A DNA stretch of 13,511 nucleotides from Chloroflexota bacterium (GTDB taxonomy: Bacteria > Chloroflexota > Anaerolineae > Anaerolineales > UBA4823). The stretch covers positions 1 to 13,511 of the forward strand of contig DAOVCZ010000025.1 in the NCBI GenBank assembly GCA_030669775.1. The letters are read 5' to 3'. Of the stretch, positions 1-6,114 are shown piece by piece. Each line of letters starts with the position of its first letter. Position 1 is the first letter of the stretch. A model generated the notes under the pieces. The model had not been told where the DNA came from. It made no database searches and saw nothing but the letters and a program-made list of their open reading frames with translations. A program made the translations under genes and the position numbers.

Positions 1-153
1 CTGTATTGTCTTGACAACCAAACAGGTCATCTGCGCTGGAAATTCAAGACAAAGCAACCCATCACCGCCACACCTGTGGCTCAAGATGATATGATCTTCA
101 TTGGCTCAACCGATAACACGCTCTACGCACTCCCAGCCAAATTATCAAGTTAG
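1..153 (+). CDS. C-terminal end of a PQQ-like beta-propeller repeat protein (5' partial)
   Basis: The first frame is open from base 1 and stops with TAG at 151-153, leaving 50 residues of a longer protein. They contain one and a half beta-propeller blades of the PQQ/quinoprotein type: 'LYCLDNQTGHLRWKF' (residues 1-15) and then 'IFIGSTDNTLYAL' (about 32-44), i.e. the usual pattern of a strand ending in LYAL/LYCL, a turn D..TG, and W-K/R-F. Such repeats often serve as extracytoplasmic sensor or binding domains, or as the C-terminal domain of Chloroflexota Ser/Thr kinases, but the rest of the gene is outside the window, so its function cannot be told. It lies 36 bp upstream of the phosphatase gene in the same direction and may share its transcript. 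Confidence 0.75.
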   Translation: MYCLDNQTGHLRWKFKTKQPITATPVAQDDMIFIGSTDNTLYALPAKLSS

Positions 154-189
154 ACCTAAAACTTCCCCAAGTATGGAGAGATATTTCCA

Positions 190-1107
190 GTGTCAGAATT
201 CCTGAGGAGCATATTTGGCAATAGTGGCGAGGCAGATCCAGAAGATTCAGCCTCTTTTGAGAGTTCCAACCTTCCCACTCAACCATACAGCTCTCAATCG
301 GGCAGCAGATACCCCCCAAAGATGACAGCCTTCAGGAATCCATACATTGTTGGAATTGGCAATTCAATTGGTCTACAGCGTGATCATAATGAAGATGCTT
401 TGTTCGCCATGACCACAAATATGGTCAGCAACAACATCAGCCTACTAACAGGCTTGTATATCGTCGCCGATGGTATGGGTGGTCACCTTCACGGAGAGAA
501 AGCCAGCGAAGTGGCTGTTCACGCTATGGCCAGCAGTGTGCTTTCAAACTTGTTTTCCTTTACCGTTGACGATCCAAATATAGAACGGGAGGAATCCATT
601 CAAGAGCTGATGGAGGAGGGCATGCGTTCAGCCCACCAAGCCATTCTTCAGCAAGCCCCTGGGGGCGGTTCTACGCTCACTGGATTGCTCATCTTGCAAG
701 ATCAAATGACGATTGCGCATATCGGTGATAGCCGCGCATACCAAATCGTTCCTGAAAAAGATGTGCAAGTGCTAACCACGGATCACTCCCTGGTCAAACG
801 CCTGCAAGATCTGGGACAGATCACTTCCGACGAAGCAGCCATACACCCACAACGGAACGTTCTCTACCGGGCTCTCGGTCAGGCTGAACCAATAGACGCA
901 GAAGTGATCACCTCTCCCGTACCTTCATCCGGTTATTTAATGTTATGTTCTGATGGTCTTTGGGGTGTGGTATCAGATAACGAAATGGTGGAAATCATTA
1001 CGACAGCGGACTCTCCGCAAGAAGCCAGTCAAAAGCTGCTCGAAGCTGCAAATACAGCCGGTGGACCGGACAATATTTCAGTTATCATCATCGAAATACC
1101 TGATTAA
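190..1107 (+). CDS. PP2C-family Ser/Thr protein phosphatase (Stp/PrpC-like)
   Basis: Metal-dependent phosphatase that removes phosphate from Ser/Thr of cytoplasmic proteins, normally opposing PknB-type kinases. All signature motifs of bacterial PP2C are present: RDHNED (64-69), VADGMGG (92-98) followed by HGEKAS, IGDSRAY (178-184), TDHS (197-200), LCSDGLWG (252-259) and GGPDNISV (291-298). The aspartates that bind the two Mn/Mg ions are kept. The first ~45 residues, rich in Ser and Pro, form an extra N-terminal segment without membrane helix. The start is GTG at 190, preceded by GGAG at 175-178; an in-frame ATG at 322 (residue 45), just before the catalytic domain, is the alternative and would give the usual ~260-aa family length. 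It is followed 58 bp later by the 81-aa protein gene. A Ser/Thr kinase at 6115 is a possible partner, but it is in another transcription unit. Confidence 0.93.
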   Translation: MSEFLRSIFGNSGEADPEDSASFESSNLPTQPYSSQSGSRYPPKMTAFRNPYIVGIGNSIGLQRDHNEDALFAMTTNMVSNNISLLTGLYIVADGMGGHLHGEKASEVAVHAMASSVLSNLFSFTVDDPNIEREESIQELMEEGMRSAHQAILQQAPGGGSTLTGLLILQDQMTIAHIGDSRAYQIVPEKDVQVLTTDHSLVKRLQDLGQITSDEAAIHPQRNVLYRALGQAEPIDAEVITSPVPSSGYLMLCSDGLWGVVSDNEMVEIITTADSPQEASQKLLEAANTAGGPDNISVIIIEIPD

Positions 1108-1165
1108 CCTGATCCCCAGCGATTCCTCTCATGAGGATAATTTTCACTCTACAGGAAACCGACTT

Positions 1166-1411
1166 ATGTCAAAACTAATCATTCTACACATGCTGAATTC
1201 AGAGCCGATCCTTGGAGAAATTGATGAACTACCCGCTCCAACAGATAATATAATTACGGTGCATAATCCCCGCCACATAGATGGAAAAGACATCAATTAC
1301 ATCCAGGAACAAGTCACTACAGTCATCTGGCCAATTGAGAAGATCAATTTCATCGAAATTATGCCCGGTGAAGAAGAAGAAGAAGATATTATTGGATTTG
1401 TGAGGGAATAA
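1166..1411 (+). CDS. Conserved-looking 81-aa protein of unknown function, possible small beta-barrel
   Basis: I do not recognise a named family. ATG at 1166 has a good ribosome site (AGGA at about 1152-1155) and the gene ends with TAA 3 bp before the response regulator start, so the two are probably translated from one mRNA. The frame is open further upstream (to 953), but that part overlaps the phosphatase in another frame and has no natural protein look. The 81 residues begin with a hydrophobic strand (MSKLIILHML), then 'EPILGEIDELP', 'NIITVHNPRHIDGKDI' and 'TVIWPIEKINFIEIMP', and end with a run of five glutamates and IIGFVRE. Alternating hydrophobic residues and the short NPR.idGK turn suggest a small Sm-like or SH3-like barrel; this is inference only. 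No Cys, no signal peptide, no membrane helix; probably cytoplasmic. Confidence 0.75.
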   Translation: MSKLIILHMLNSEPILGEIDELPAPTDNIITVHNPRHIDGKDINYIQEQVTTVIWPIEKINFIEIMPGEEEEEDIIGFVRE

Positions 1412-1414
1412 TCA

Positions 1415-2146
1415 ATGCAGTATAGTTATAAAGATCGTCGTATATTGGTTGTCGATGACGAGGAGCGCATGGTTCGCTTCATCCGCCTGAACTTAGAGCA
1501 TGATGGATTTCAAGTCTATGAGGCTTTTAATGGGAAACAAGCCATTGATAAAATTCGCAGCAATCTACCCGATTTAGTCTTACTGGATGTAATGATGCCG
1601 GATATAGATGGCTTTGAAGTGCTGGAGATGATCAGGGAATCAAACACCGTGCCGGTAATCATGCTCACCGCCAAGGGTGAAGAAGAAGATCGTGTGCATG
1701 GTCTGGAATTAGGCGCAGATGACTATATCACGAAACCGTTCAGCCCTCGCGAATTGGTCAGCAGAGTTCGCGCAGTATTACGCCGGACCGAGATGACAGG
1801 TGCCAGTACGCACGGCTTGATCGAAGTAGATGACCGGTTAAAAATTGATTTTGACCGCCACGAAGTCTGGGTAGAAGGAAACCTGGTTAAGCTGCGTCCA
1901 ACAGAGTATCGCTTGCTCTATCATCTGGTTCAAAATGCAGGTTGGGTGCTCACGCACGATCAAATTCTCACCAAAGTCTGGGGATATGAATATCGCGATG
2001 AACCTCATTATGTCAGGTTGTATATCAATTATCTACGCCAAAAGATAGAAAAAGATCCCGCCAACCCAAAATATATCCTGACAGAGCGCGGTGTTGGTTA
2101 CAGGTTTATTGATTTCCGCCGTGATAAAGCGCTCTTGGAGCAGTGA
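1415..2146 (+). CDS. OmpR/PhoB-type DNA-binding response regulator (orphan)
   Basis: Two-component response regulator of 243 aa. The receiver domain (residues about 8-122) has the acidic pair D14-D15, the phospho-acceptor D58 in LLDVMMPD, T85 (MLTAK) and K107 (TKPF), so it should be phosphorylated in the standard way. The C-terminal winged-helix domain (about 135-233) shows the family pattern LRPTEYRLLYHLVQN, WGYEY....YVRLYINYLRQKIE and GVGYRF in the wing. It acts in the cytoplasm as a transcription factor; its targets cannot be read from here. The start ATG at 1415 has GAGGGA at 1402-1407. The gene lies 3 bp after the 81-aa protein and no histidine kinase is encoded nearby, so the partner kinase is elsewhere. 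Gene-name assignment (PhoB, MtrA, RpaB and so on) is not possible. Confidence 0.95.
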   Translation: MQYSYKDRRILVVDDEERMVRFIRLNLEHDGFQVYEAFNGKQAIDKIRSNLPDLVLLDVMMPDIDGFEVLEMIRESNTVPVIMLTAKGEEEDRVHGLELGADDYITKPFSPRELVSRVRAVLRRTEMTGASTHGLIEVDDRLKIDFDRHEVWVEGNLVKLRPTEYRLLYHLVQNAGWVLTHDQILTKVWGYEYRDEPHYVRLYINYLRQKIEKDPANPKYILTERGVGYRFIDFRRDKALLEQ

Positions 2147-2226
2147 TCCCAAAGCAAGATTGAGCCCGGTGTTAATCAGCTGGCATTTGAGCCTAAGGTC
2201 ACTTTTTATGGGACTAAATTCAGACC

Positions 2227-2255
2227 TTGCAAGTCGATAAACTCTGGGCTATACT
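2227..2255 (+). promoter_or_regulatory. Sigma70-like promoter of the NarL-type regulator
   Basis: TTGCAA (2227-2232) and TATACT (2250-2255) are separated by exactly 17 bp, and a start of transcription near 2262 would leave a very short leader that still holds the ribosome site at 2264-2271. This suggests that the second response regulator is transcribed independently of the upstream genes. The -35 hexamer lies inside the right arm of an inverted repeat, AAGGTC (2195-2200) and GACCTT (2223-2228). Confidence 0.55.
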
Positions 2256-2279
2256 CACCCCGAAGAGGTGAGCCAATCC

Positions 2280-2933
2280 ATGACAAAGCAACGCATATTA
2301 TTGGTAGACGACCATGAGGTAGTCCGTCTGGGTTTAAAAGCCCTCCTAGATCGTCATCCAGAATTTGAAGTTGTCGCTGAAGCGAGCACCGCTCGTGAGG
2401 CGATTGAAAGAGTAGCAACCTACACACCTGATGTAGTTGTGATGGATATTCGCTTACCGGGAGGCTCTGGGATTGAAGCCTGCGACGAGATCGTGTCCAA
2501 TTATCCGGGCACGAAAGTCATTATGTTGACTTCCTATGCCGAGGATGAGATGCTCTTCTCGGCGATCCGGGCTGGCGCATCCGGGTATGTATTAAAGCAA
2601 ATCGGAGGTGAGGATTTGGTCCGGGCTATCGAGGCTGTTGGACGAGGAGAAGCTTTGCTGGACCCAGCGGTGACACAGCGTATCTTTCAAGAGGTCCGCA
2701 AAGCTGCCAAAGAAGAGGAAGCATCTGCCTTCTCTGCCCTCACCCAGCAGGAAAGACATGTTTTGCTGCTCGTCTCTGAAGGTAAAACCAATCGAGAGAT
2801 CGCCAAAGCACTTTTCTTGGGAGAAGGTACCGTTCGTAACTATGTCAGCAGCATTCTCTCGAAACTGGGGGTGAGTAATCGCGCTGAAGCCGCTGCTTAT
2901 GCGGTGGAACATAACTTGAAGGATTATCTCTGA
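2280..2933 (+). CDS. NarL/LuxR-type (DevR/LiaR-like) response regulator (orphan)
   Basis: Response regulator of 217 aa. The receiver domain (residues 4-120) has D10-D11, phospho-acceptor D56 in VVMDIRLPG, T84 (MLTSY) and K106 (VLKQ). The C-terminal LuxR-type helix-turn-helix (about 154-208) reads LTQQERHVLLLVSEGKTNRE, then a recognition helix around GTVRNYVSSILSKLG and the closing NRAEAAAYA. This is the usual pattern for regulators that bind DNA as dimers after phosphorylation, commonly in redox, cell-envelope or quorum-like responses; the stimulus is unknown here. Start: ATG at 2280 is preferred because AGAGGTGA (2264-2271) lies 8 bp before it; a GTG at 2268 in the same frame would use part of that site as its own codon and has nothing upstream. 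No sensor kinase is adjacent. The gene ends just before a terminator hairpin and converges on the DUF971 gene. Confidence 0.95.
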   Translation: MTKQRILLVDDHEVVRLGLKALLDRHPEFEVVAEASTAREAIERVATYTPDVVVMDIRLPGGSGIEACDEIVSNYPGTKVIMLTSYAEDEMLFSAIRAGASGYVLKQIGGEDLVRAIEAVGRGEALLDPAVTQRIFQEVRKAAKEEEASAFSALTQQERHVLLLVSEGKTNREIAKALFLGEGTVRNYVSSILSKLGVSNRAEAAAYAVEHNLKDYL

Positions 2934-2962
2934 GGATTTAATTTCCCCCGATAAAATTTATT

Positions 2963-2998
2963 AGAAACTGGGAATCTAAAGTAACCCGGTTTCTTTTT
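2963..2998 (+). terminator. Rho-independent terminator after the NarL-type regulator
   Basis: A 10-bp stem, AGAAACTGGG (2963-2972) with CCCGGTTTCT (2985-2994), one G-U pair, 12-nt loop, followed by TTTT (2995-2998). It sits 30 bp after the regulator's stop codon and just before the convergent DUF971 gene's end. Reading leftward the stem is followed by a less regular T-rich tract, so it may also stop the opposite transcript, less efficiently. Confidence 0.75.
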
Positions 2999-3000
2999 GA

Positions 3001-3348
3001 TTATTCTGCCTCTACCCTACAAACAGGACAGGGACACAATTTCCGCAAGTAATTCCAATTATAAATCCCGTAATGGTGCCCATCTTCCCATTCAGGGGTG
3101 ATTCCATAGGTGCCGACCGCTTCAATATTCACCAAGCGGGTGGCTGGAGTATCTTCATCCTCTGCGGCAAACATTTCTGGGGTTGGATGGCCGCCCATAT
3201 TCTCATGCCCCCCACGACACTCGGCGCATGGGCAGGCCACCCGGAATAAGGTAAATGAGTACTCGCTCGTGTGACCATCGTTCCAATTTATCGTCATGAC
3301 CCTTTTTTGGCGATCGACAGTGATACCTGCCGGTTTTAGATTATCCAT
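3001..3348 (-). CDS. DUF971 / gamma-butyrobetaine hydroxylase-like N-terminal domain protein
   Basis: A single-domain protein of 115 aa matching the DUF971 (GBBH-like_N) family: 'INWNDGHTSEY' (20-30), 'FRVACPCAEC' (35-44) and 'YGITPEWEDGHHYGIYNWNYLR' pattern (81-102). In the eukaryotic hydroxylase this domain binds zinc with three Cys of a CxCxxC motif and one His; here C39, C41, C44 and H91 or H92 are in the matching places. A second CPCPVC motif at the very C-terminus (C105, C107, C110) could bind another metal. Free-standing DUF971 proteins often occur beside or fused to Mrp/ApbC iron-sulfur carriers, but no such gene is near; the role is unknown. ATG at 3348 has GAGGT at 3364-3360 on this strand. 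It is the last gene of a leftward cluster, 54 bp after the SH3 protein. Confidence 0.88.
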   Translation of the reverse strand: MDNLKPAGITVDRQKRVMTINWNDGHTSEYSFTLFRVACPCAECRGGHENMGGHPTPEMFAAEDEDTPATRLVNIEAVGTYGITPEWEDGHHYGIYNWNYLRKLCPCPVCRVEAE

Positions 3349-3369
3349 AGAAAATCGCTACCTCACAAT

Positions 3370-3375
3370 ATTATA
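3370..3375 (-). promoter_or_regulatory. Possible -10 element upstream of the DUF971 gene
   Basis: On the minus strand the 54-bp gap holds a perfect TATAAT (3375-3370). The matching -35 region (TTTATG or TTATGA with 17 or 16 bp) is poor, and the expected start point near 3363 would fall in the ribosome site at 3364-3360, so it may be chance in an AT-rich gap. Confidence 0.25.
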
Positions 3376-3402
3376 TTTTTCATCCCCAAAATCATAAAAC
3401 AA

Positions 3403-3900
3403 TCAGGGATTTTGAACCACCCTGAGAAAGTTCGCCACTGCCCACCCATGACGAGATTCGTCAAATGGTCCCATTAAATACCACCATGTATAACTATCCA
3501 CCTGCTGGGGTCCATCCTGCACTAAGAAAACCTCATCCTCGCCTCCCAGCAACCTGACTTCCCGATCGAGTCCCGGTCCGGCTCTCAACCGTAAACCATC
3601 CCCTCCCGTTCCGGTGACCTGAACGTATGCGTCAATGGCTATGTCCCCTGGAGGAGGCGGTGGAAAATCTGTCGCAGCTGGTGTTTCCGTCTCTGTTGGC
3701 GTGGGAGTAGGGAGTGTCGGGGTGGCGGTAGGCAAGGCGATAACAGTGATCACAGCCGTTGATGCACCAGCTGGTGTTTGCGGTGAACGAGTCCAAGACA
3801 GGAGCAGCAGAGTGGCGATCAACAGAGCAACCCCAAATCCAACAGCACCGAAGATCAACCAAGGGTCCAGGAAAAATCGAACAATTTTTCGTAATTCCAA
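3403..3900 (-). CDS. Membrane-anchored SH3-like domain protein with Thr/Pro-rich linker
   Basis: 165 aa. Layout: a short basic N-terminus (MELRKIVRFF), one hydrophobic helix about 14-36, a low-complexity linker rich in Thr and Pro about 56-84 with 'TPTPTPT'-type runs and five prolines in a row, and a C-terminal bacterial SH3-like (SH3_3/SH3b) domain about 90-162 with the hallmark 'GLRLRAGPG' (102-110), 'WWYLMGP' and 'HGWAVANFLR'. This predicts a protein held in the membrane with the SH3 domain outside, perhaps contacting the cell wall or peptides; the partner is unknown. Start: the frame opens after a TAG and the only early start is TTG at 3900, with a weak AGAG upstream; a later TTG would cut into the membrane helix. 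It lies 18 bp after the antiporter stop, so it is probably co-transcribed. Confidence 0.82.
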   Translation of the reverse strand: MELRKIVRFFLDPWLIFGAVGFGVALLIATLLLLSWTRSPQTPAGASTAVITVIALPTATPTLPTPTPTETETPAATDFPPPPPGDIAIDAYVQVTGTGGDGLRLRAGPGLDREVRLLGGEDEVFLVQDGPQQVDSYTWWYLMGPFDESRHGWAVANFLRVVQNP

Positions 3901-3918
3901 AAGATCACTCTATCAGCA

Positions 3919-4998
3919 TTAATCTATAAGGAAGAAACCTAGAGCCAGAATGAAATAGATCGTCAGCAGCACAGCACCTTCTAACCAGTTTGATTCGCCA
4001 TCTTCGGACACAAAAGCGGTGATCAATACCCCAGCTATCAAGGCAATCAACTCCAGCTCATTGAAGATCAATTGAAGAGGATTACCAAAGATCAGGCTGA
4101 TGAAGACGAGGACTGGAGCAACAAACAAGGCAATTTGTAAACTTGAGGAGACGGCTATCTCAACGCTGAGATCCATCTGGTTGCGGGCTGCTACCTGCAC
4201 GGCCACCAGGTGTTCGGCGACATTTCCAATCAACGGGATAAAGATAATACCAACAAAGAATTCCGAAATACCCAATCCGGTCATTACTGGCTCGACTGCT
4301 TGGATAAGCAGTTCACTTGCGATAACAACCCCAACCGTCGCGAGAGCCAATACAAGTAGCGCTTTTCTAACTGACCAGACCGGTTTGTGGATGATCTTCT
4401 CAGTAGTCTTATGCGATAAGGGAGCTCCTTCGAACTTTAAACTATATAACAGGGCAAGCCCATACAGGATGATCATGATCGCTGCTGTGCCCACGCTGAG
4501 AGCTTCCACACGAGTTGATTGCGGGTTGTCGATGTAACTGCTGAATATAGAAGGGATGAGCAGGGCTATCACGGCTAACACCAGTAGAATCGCGTTGCGG
4601 CTGGCCTGGCGACGATCGAAGGTTTGAATGCCATGGCGCACCCCGCCGACCACCATTGACAAGCCCATGACCAGGAGCAGGTTCCCCAAGATCGAGCCAG
4701 TGATTGACGCTTTTACCAATTCTAATAAACCTGCTCGAATGGCGACAATGGTGATGATCAATTCAGCGGCATTGCCCAGAGTAGCATTTAGCAATCCTCC
4801 GATGCGAGGGTTTGTATAAGCAGCTAAAGCTTCTGTGCCTTCCCCAATTAATGCGGCCAGAGGGATCACCGAGAGCGCTGATAAAATAAAAACCAAAAGT
4901 GGTTCCCAATGGAGGTATTCGGCAAGGTAAGCTAAAGGGAGAGCCAATAATAGTAACGTAATTGGCTTATGCTTGATGTACCCAAATAATTGATTCAC
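3919..4998 (-). CDS. Ca2+/H+ antiporter of the CaCA superfamily (Cax/ChaA type)
   Basis: Integral membrane exchanger of 359 aa with about ten to eleven hydrophobic segments, the usual Cax length. The two inverted alpha-repeats that form the ion site are clear: c-1 'GGLLNATLGNAAELI' (67-81, E79) and c-2 'GIIFIPLIGNVAEHLVA' (250-266, E262 with H263). An acidic stretch 'SEDGES' near the C-terminus (331-336) lies before the last helix. The family exports Ca2+ (or other cations) in exchange for protons, lowering cytoplasmic calcium. The start is GTG at 4998; AAAGGA overlapping the stop of the lipid kinase gene serves as ribosome site, and the gap is only 7 bp, so translation of the two is likely coupled. 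Substrate choice (Ca2+ versus Na+/K+) cannot be fixed from sequence alone. Confidence 0.93.
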   Translation of the reverse strand: MNQLFGYIKHKPITLLLLALPLAYLAEYLHWEPLLVFILSALSVIPLAALIGEGTEALAAYTNPRIGGLLNATLGNAAELIITIVAIRAGLLELVKASITGSILGNLLLVMGLSMVVGGVRHGIQTFDRRQASRNAILLVLAVIALLIPSIFSSYIDNPQSTRVEALSVGTAAIMIILYGLALLYSLKFEGAPLSHKTTEKIIHKPVWSVRKALLVLALATVGVVIASELLIQAVEPVMTGLGISEFFVGIIFIPLIGNVAEHLVAVQVAARNQMDLSVEIAVSSSLQIALFVAPVLVFISLIFGNPLQLIFNELELIALIAGVLITAFVSEDGESNWLEGAVLLTIYFILALGFFLID

Positions 4999-5005
4999 TT
5001 TTCCT

Positions 5006-5959
5006 TTACCCTTTATGCTGATTAGCTTGGAATAATGCTTTTGGCGCCTTGTCAGGGACCAGGACCTTCAAAGACTTGGGGAGCACAGCGATCGCTACCT
5101 GCTTGCCTCCAACCTCTGGTTCGCCATCTAATTGGAGATATATCGGGGTATCCGATTCTAAAATAATCTCCTTAAACTGCATGTATTGAACTCGTTTGGA
5201 ATTGACATGCCTTCCAGACCATAACGACCACGCTTGCTGGAGGACATCTTCAAGATTTTCCCCATCAAACAACCACAATTCCATCAAACCGTCATCCAAA
5301 CTCGCCTCCGGGGAAAGGGTTGCAAATCCCCCTGCATATAAACGTATGTTGCTCACCTCCGCCAGTATAAATTTGCCTTCCACGTGTAAATCATCTTCGA
5401 CAACACGTAAATCTATACCTCTCCACTGTCTCGCATTCCATACCACACTCGTTGCATAGCGCATTACCGTAAAATTCTTTTCCCATTGTTTCCTGGGTTC
5501 GATTCGGTGAACGATAAAAGCATCTATCCCAATGCCCGACCACAAGAGGAAATGCTTATCATTACACAATCCGACATCCACCTGCTGAACTTGCCCTTGG
5601 GCCAGACGATGAGCGCTTTCTTCCAGGGCTCTCCACCTCGTCCAACTCAATCCGGGCAGACCAAGCTCCTTAGCCCACACATTAGCGGTTCCGGCTGGCA
5701 ATACACCCAATGCAGTCTCTGTTCCCACGAGACCCGGTAGGGCTTTGTTAAGCGAACCATCTCCCCCTACAACAATGATCGAGTCTCTATTATCCTGAAC
5801 AGCCTGGCGGGCAAGGGATTGAATGTGTCTGCCACCAGTGGTAGTTTCAATTTCCACACCCCATCCGTATTGCTGAAGGACCCTCGCTGCACGCTCGGTC
5901 AACATTCGGGAGGGATAGCGACCTGCCACGGGGTTATACACCAGAAGAGTGTTTGGCAT
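5006..5959 (-). CDS. Diacylglycerol kinase-like lipid kinase (DagK/YegS family)
   Basis: 317 aa, the normal size for soluble bacterial lipid kinases of the DAGK_cat family that phosphorylate diacylglycerol or a related lipid at the inner membrane face. Motifs: NPVAGR (9-14), the nucleotide-binding 'VVGGDGSLNKAL' (63-74), 'LGVLPAGTANVWA' (84-96), 'GIGIDA' (142-147), 'GGFATLSPEASLDDGLMEL' (210-228) and 'LQLDGEP' (275-281), which carry the acidic residues of the metal and catalytic sites. The usual GGDGT is GGDGS here, a mild change seen as conservative. ATG at 5959 has only a weak GGGA about 10 bp upstream. It is the first gene of the leftward cluster with the antiporter, SH3 and DUF971 genes and diverges from the Ser/Thr kinase gene. 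The true lipid substrate is not known. Confidence 0.92.
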   Translation of the reverse strand: MPNTLLVYNPVAGRYPSRMLTERAARVLQQYGWGVEIETTTGGRHIQSLARQAVQDNRDSIIVVGGDGSLNKALPGLVGTETALGVLPAGTANVWAKELGLPGLSWTRWRALEESAHRLAQGQVQQVDVGLCNDKHFLLWSGIGIDAFIVHRIEPRKQWEKNFTVMRYATSVVWNARQWRGIDLRVVEDDLHVEGKFILAEVSNIRLYAGGFATLSPEASLDDGLMELWLFDGENLEDVLQQAWSLWSGRHVNSKRVQYMQFKEIILESDTPIYLQLDGEPEVGGKQVAIAVLPKSLKVLVPDKAPKALFQANQHKG

Positions 5960-6076
5960 AGAGTAAATATCCCAAGATCGATTGGGTGCTTTGATTAATG
6001 GATTTCAGCCAGCCGATGACTAGTATTTTCGTTCTCAAGGTGAAATGATTCTACTCGAAATTAGCAGATCGATGAG

Positions 6077-6085
6077 TGGTACAAT
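6077..6085 (+). promoter_or_regulatory. Extended -10 promoter element of the Ser/Thr kinase gene
   Basis: TGGTACAAT: TACAAT at 6080-6085 preceded by TG plus one base. No good -35 is seen at 16-18 bp, which fits an extended -10 promoter. The predicted start near 6092 gives a leader of about 23 nt that keeps the GGAAG ribosome site (6100-6104). Confidence 0.4.
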
Positions 6086-6114
6086 TCCGACAACTCGCCG
6101 GAAGAAGCCACCAT

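Noticed and set aside
953..1165. Upstream extension of the 81-aa protein frame into the phosphatase gene
   Set aside because: It overlaps the conserved end of the PP2C gene in another frame and has an unnatural composition; ATG at 1166 has a proper ribosome site.
3635..3922. Plus-strand 95-aa frame rich in Gly and Val
   Set aside because: Antisense of the Thr/Pro-rich linker of the SH3 protein; its repeats mirror the low-complexity linker and it has no ribosome site.
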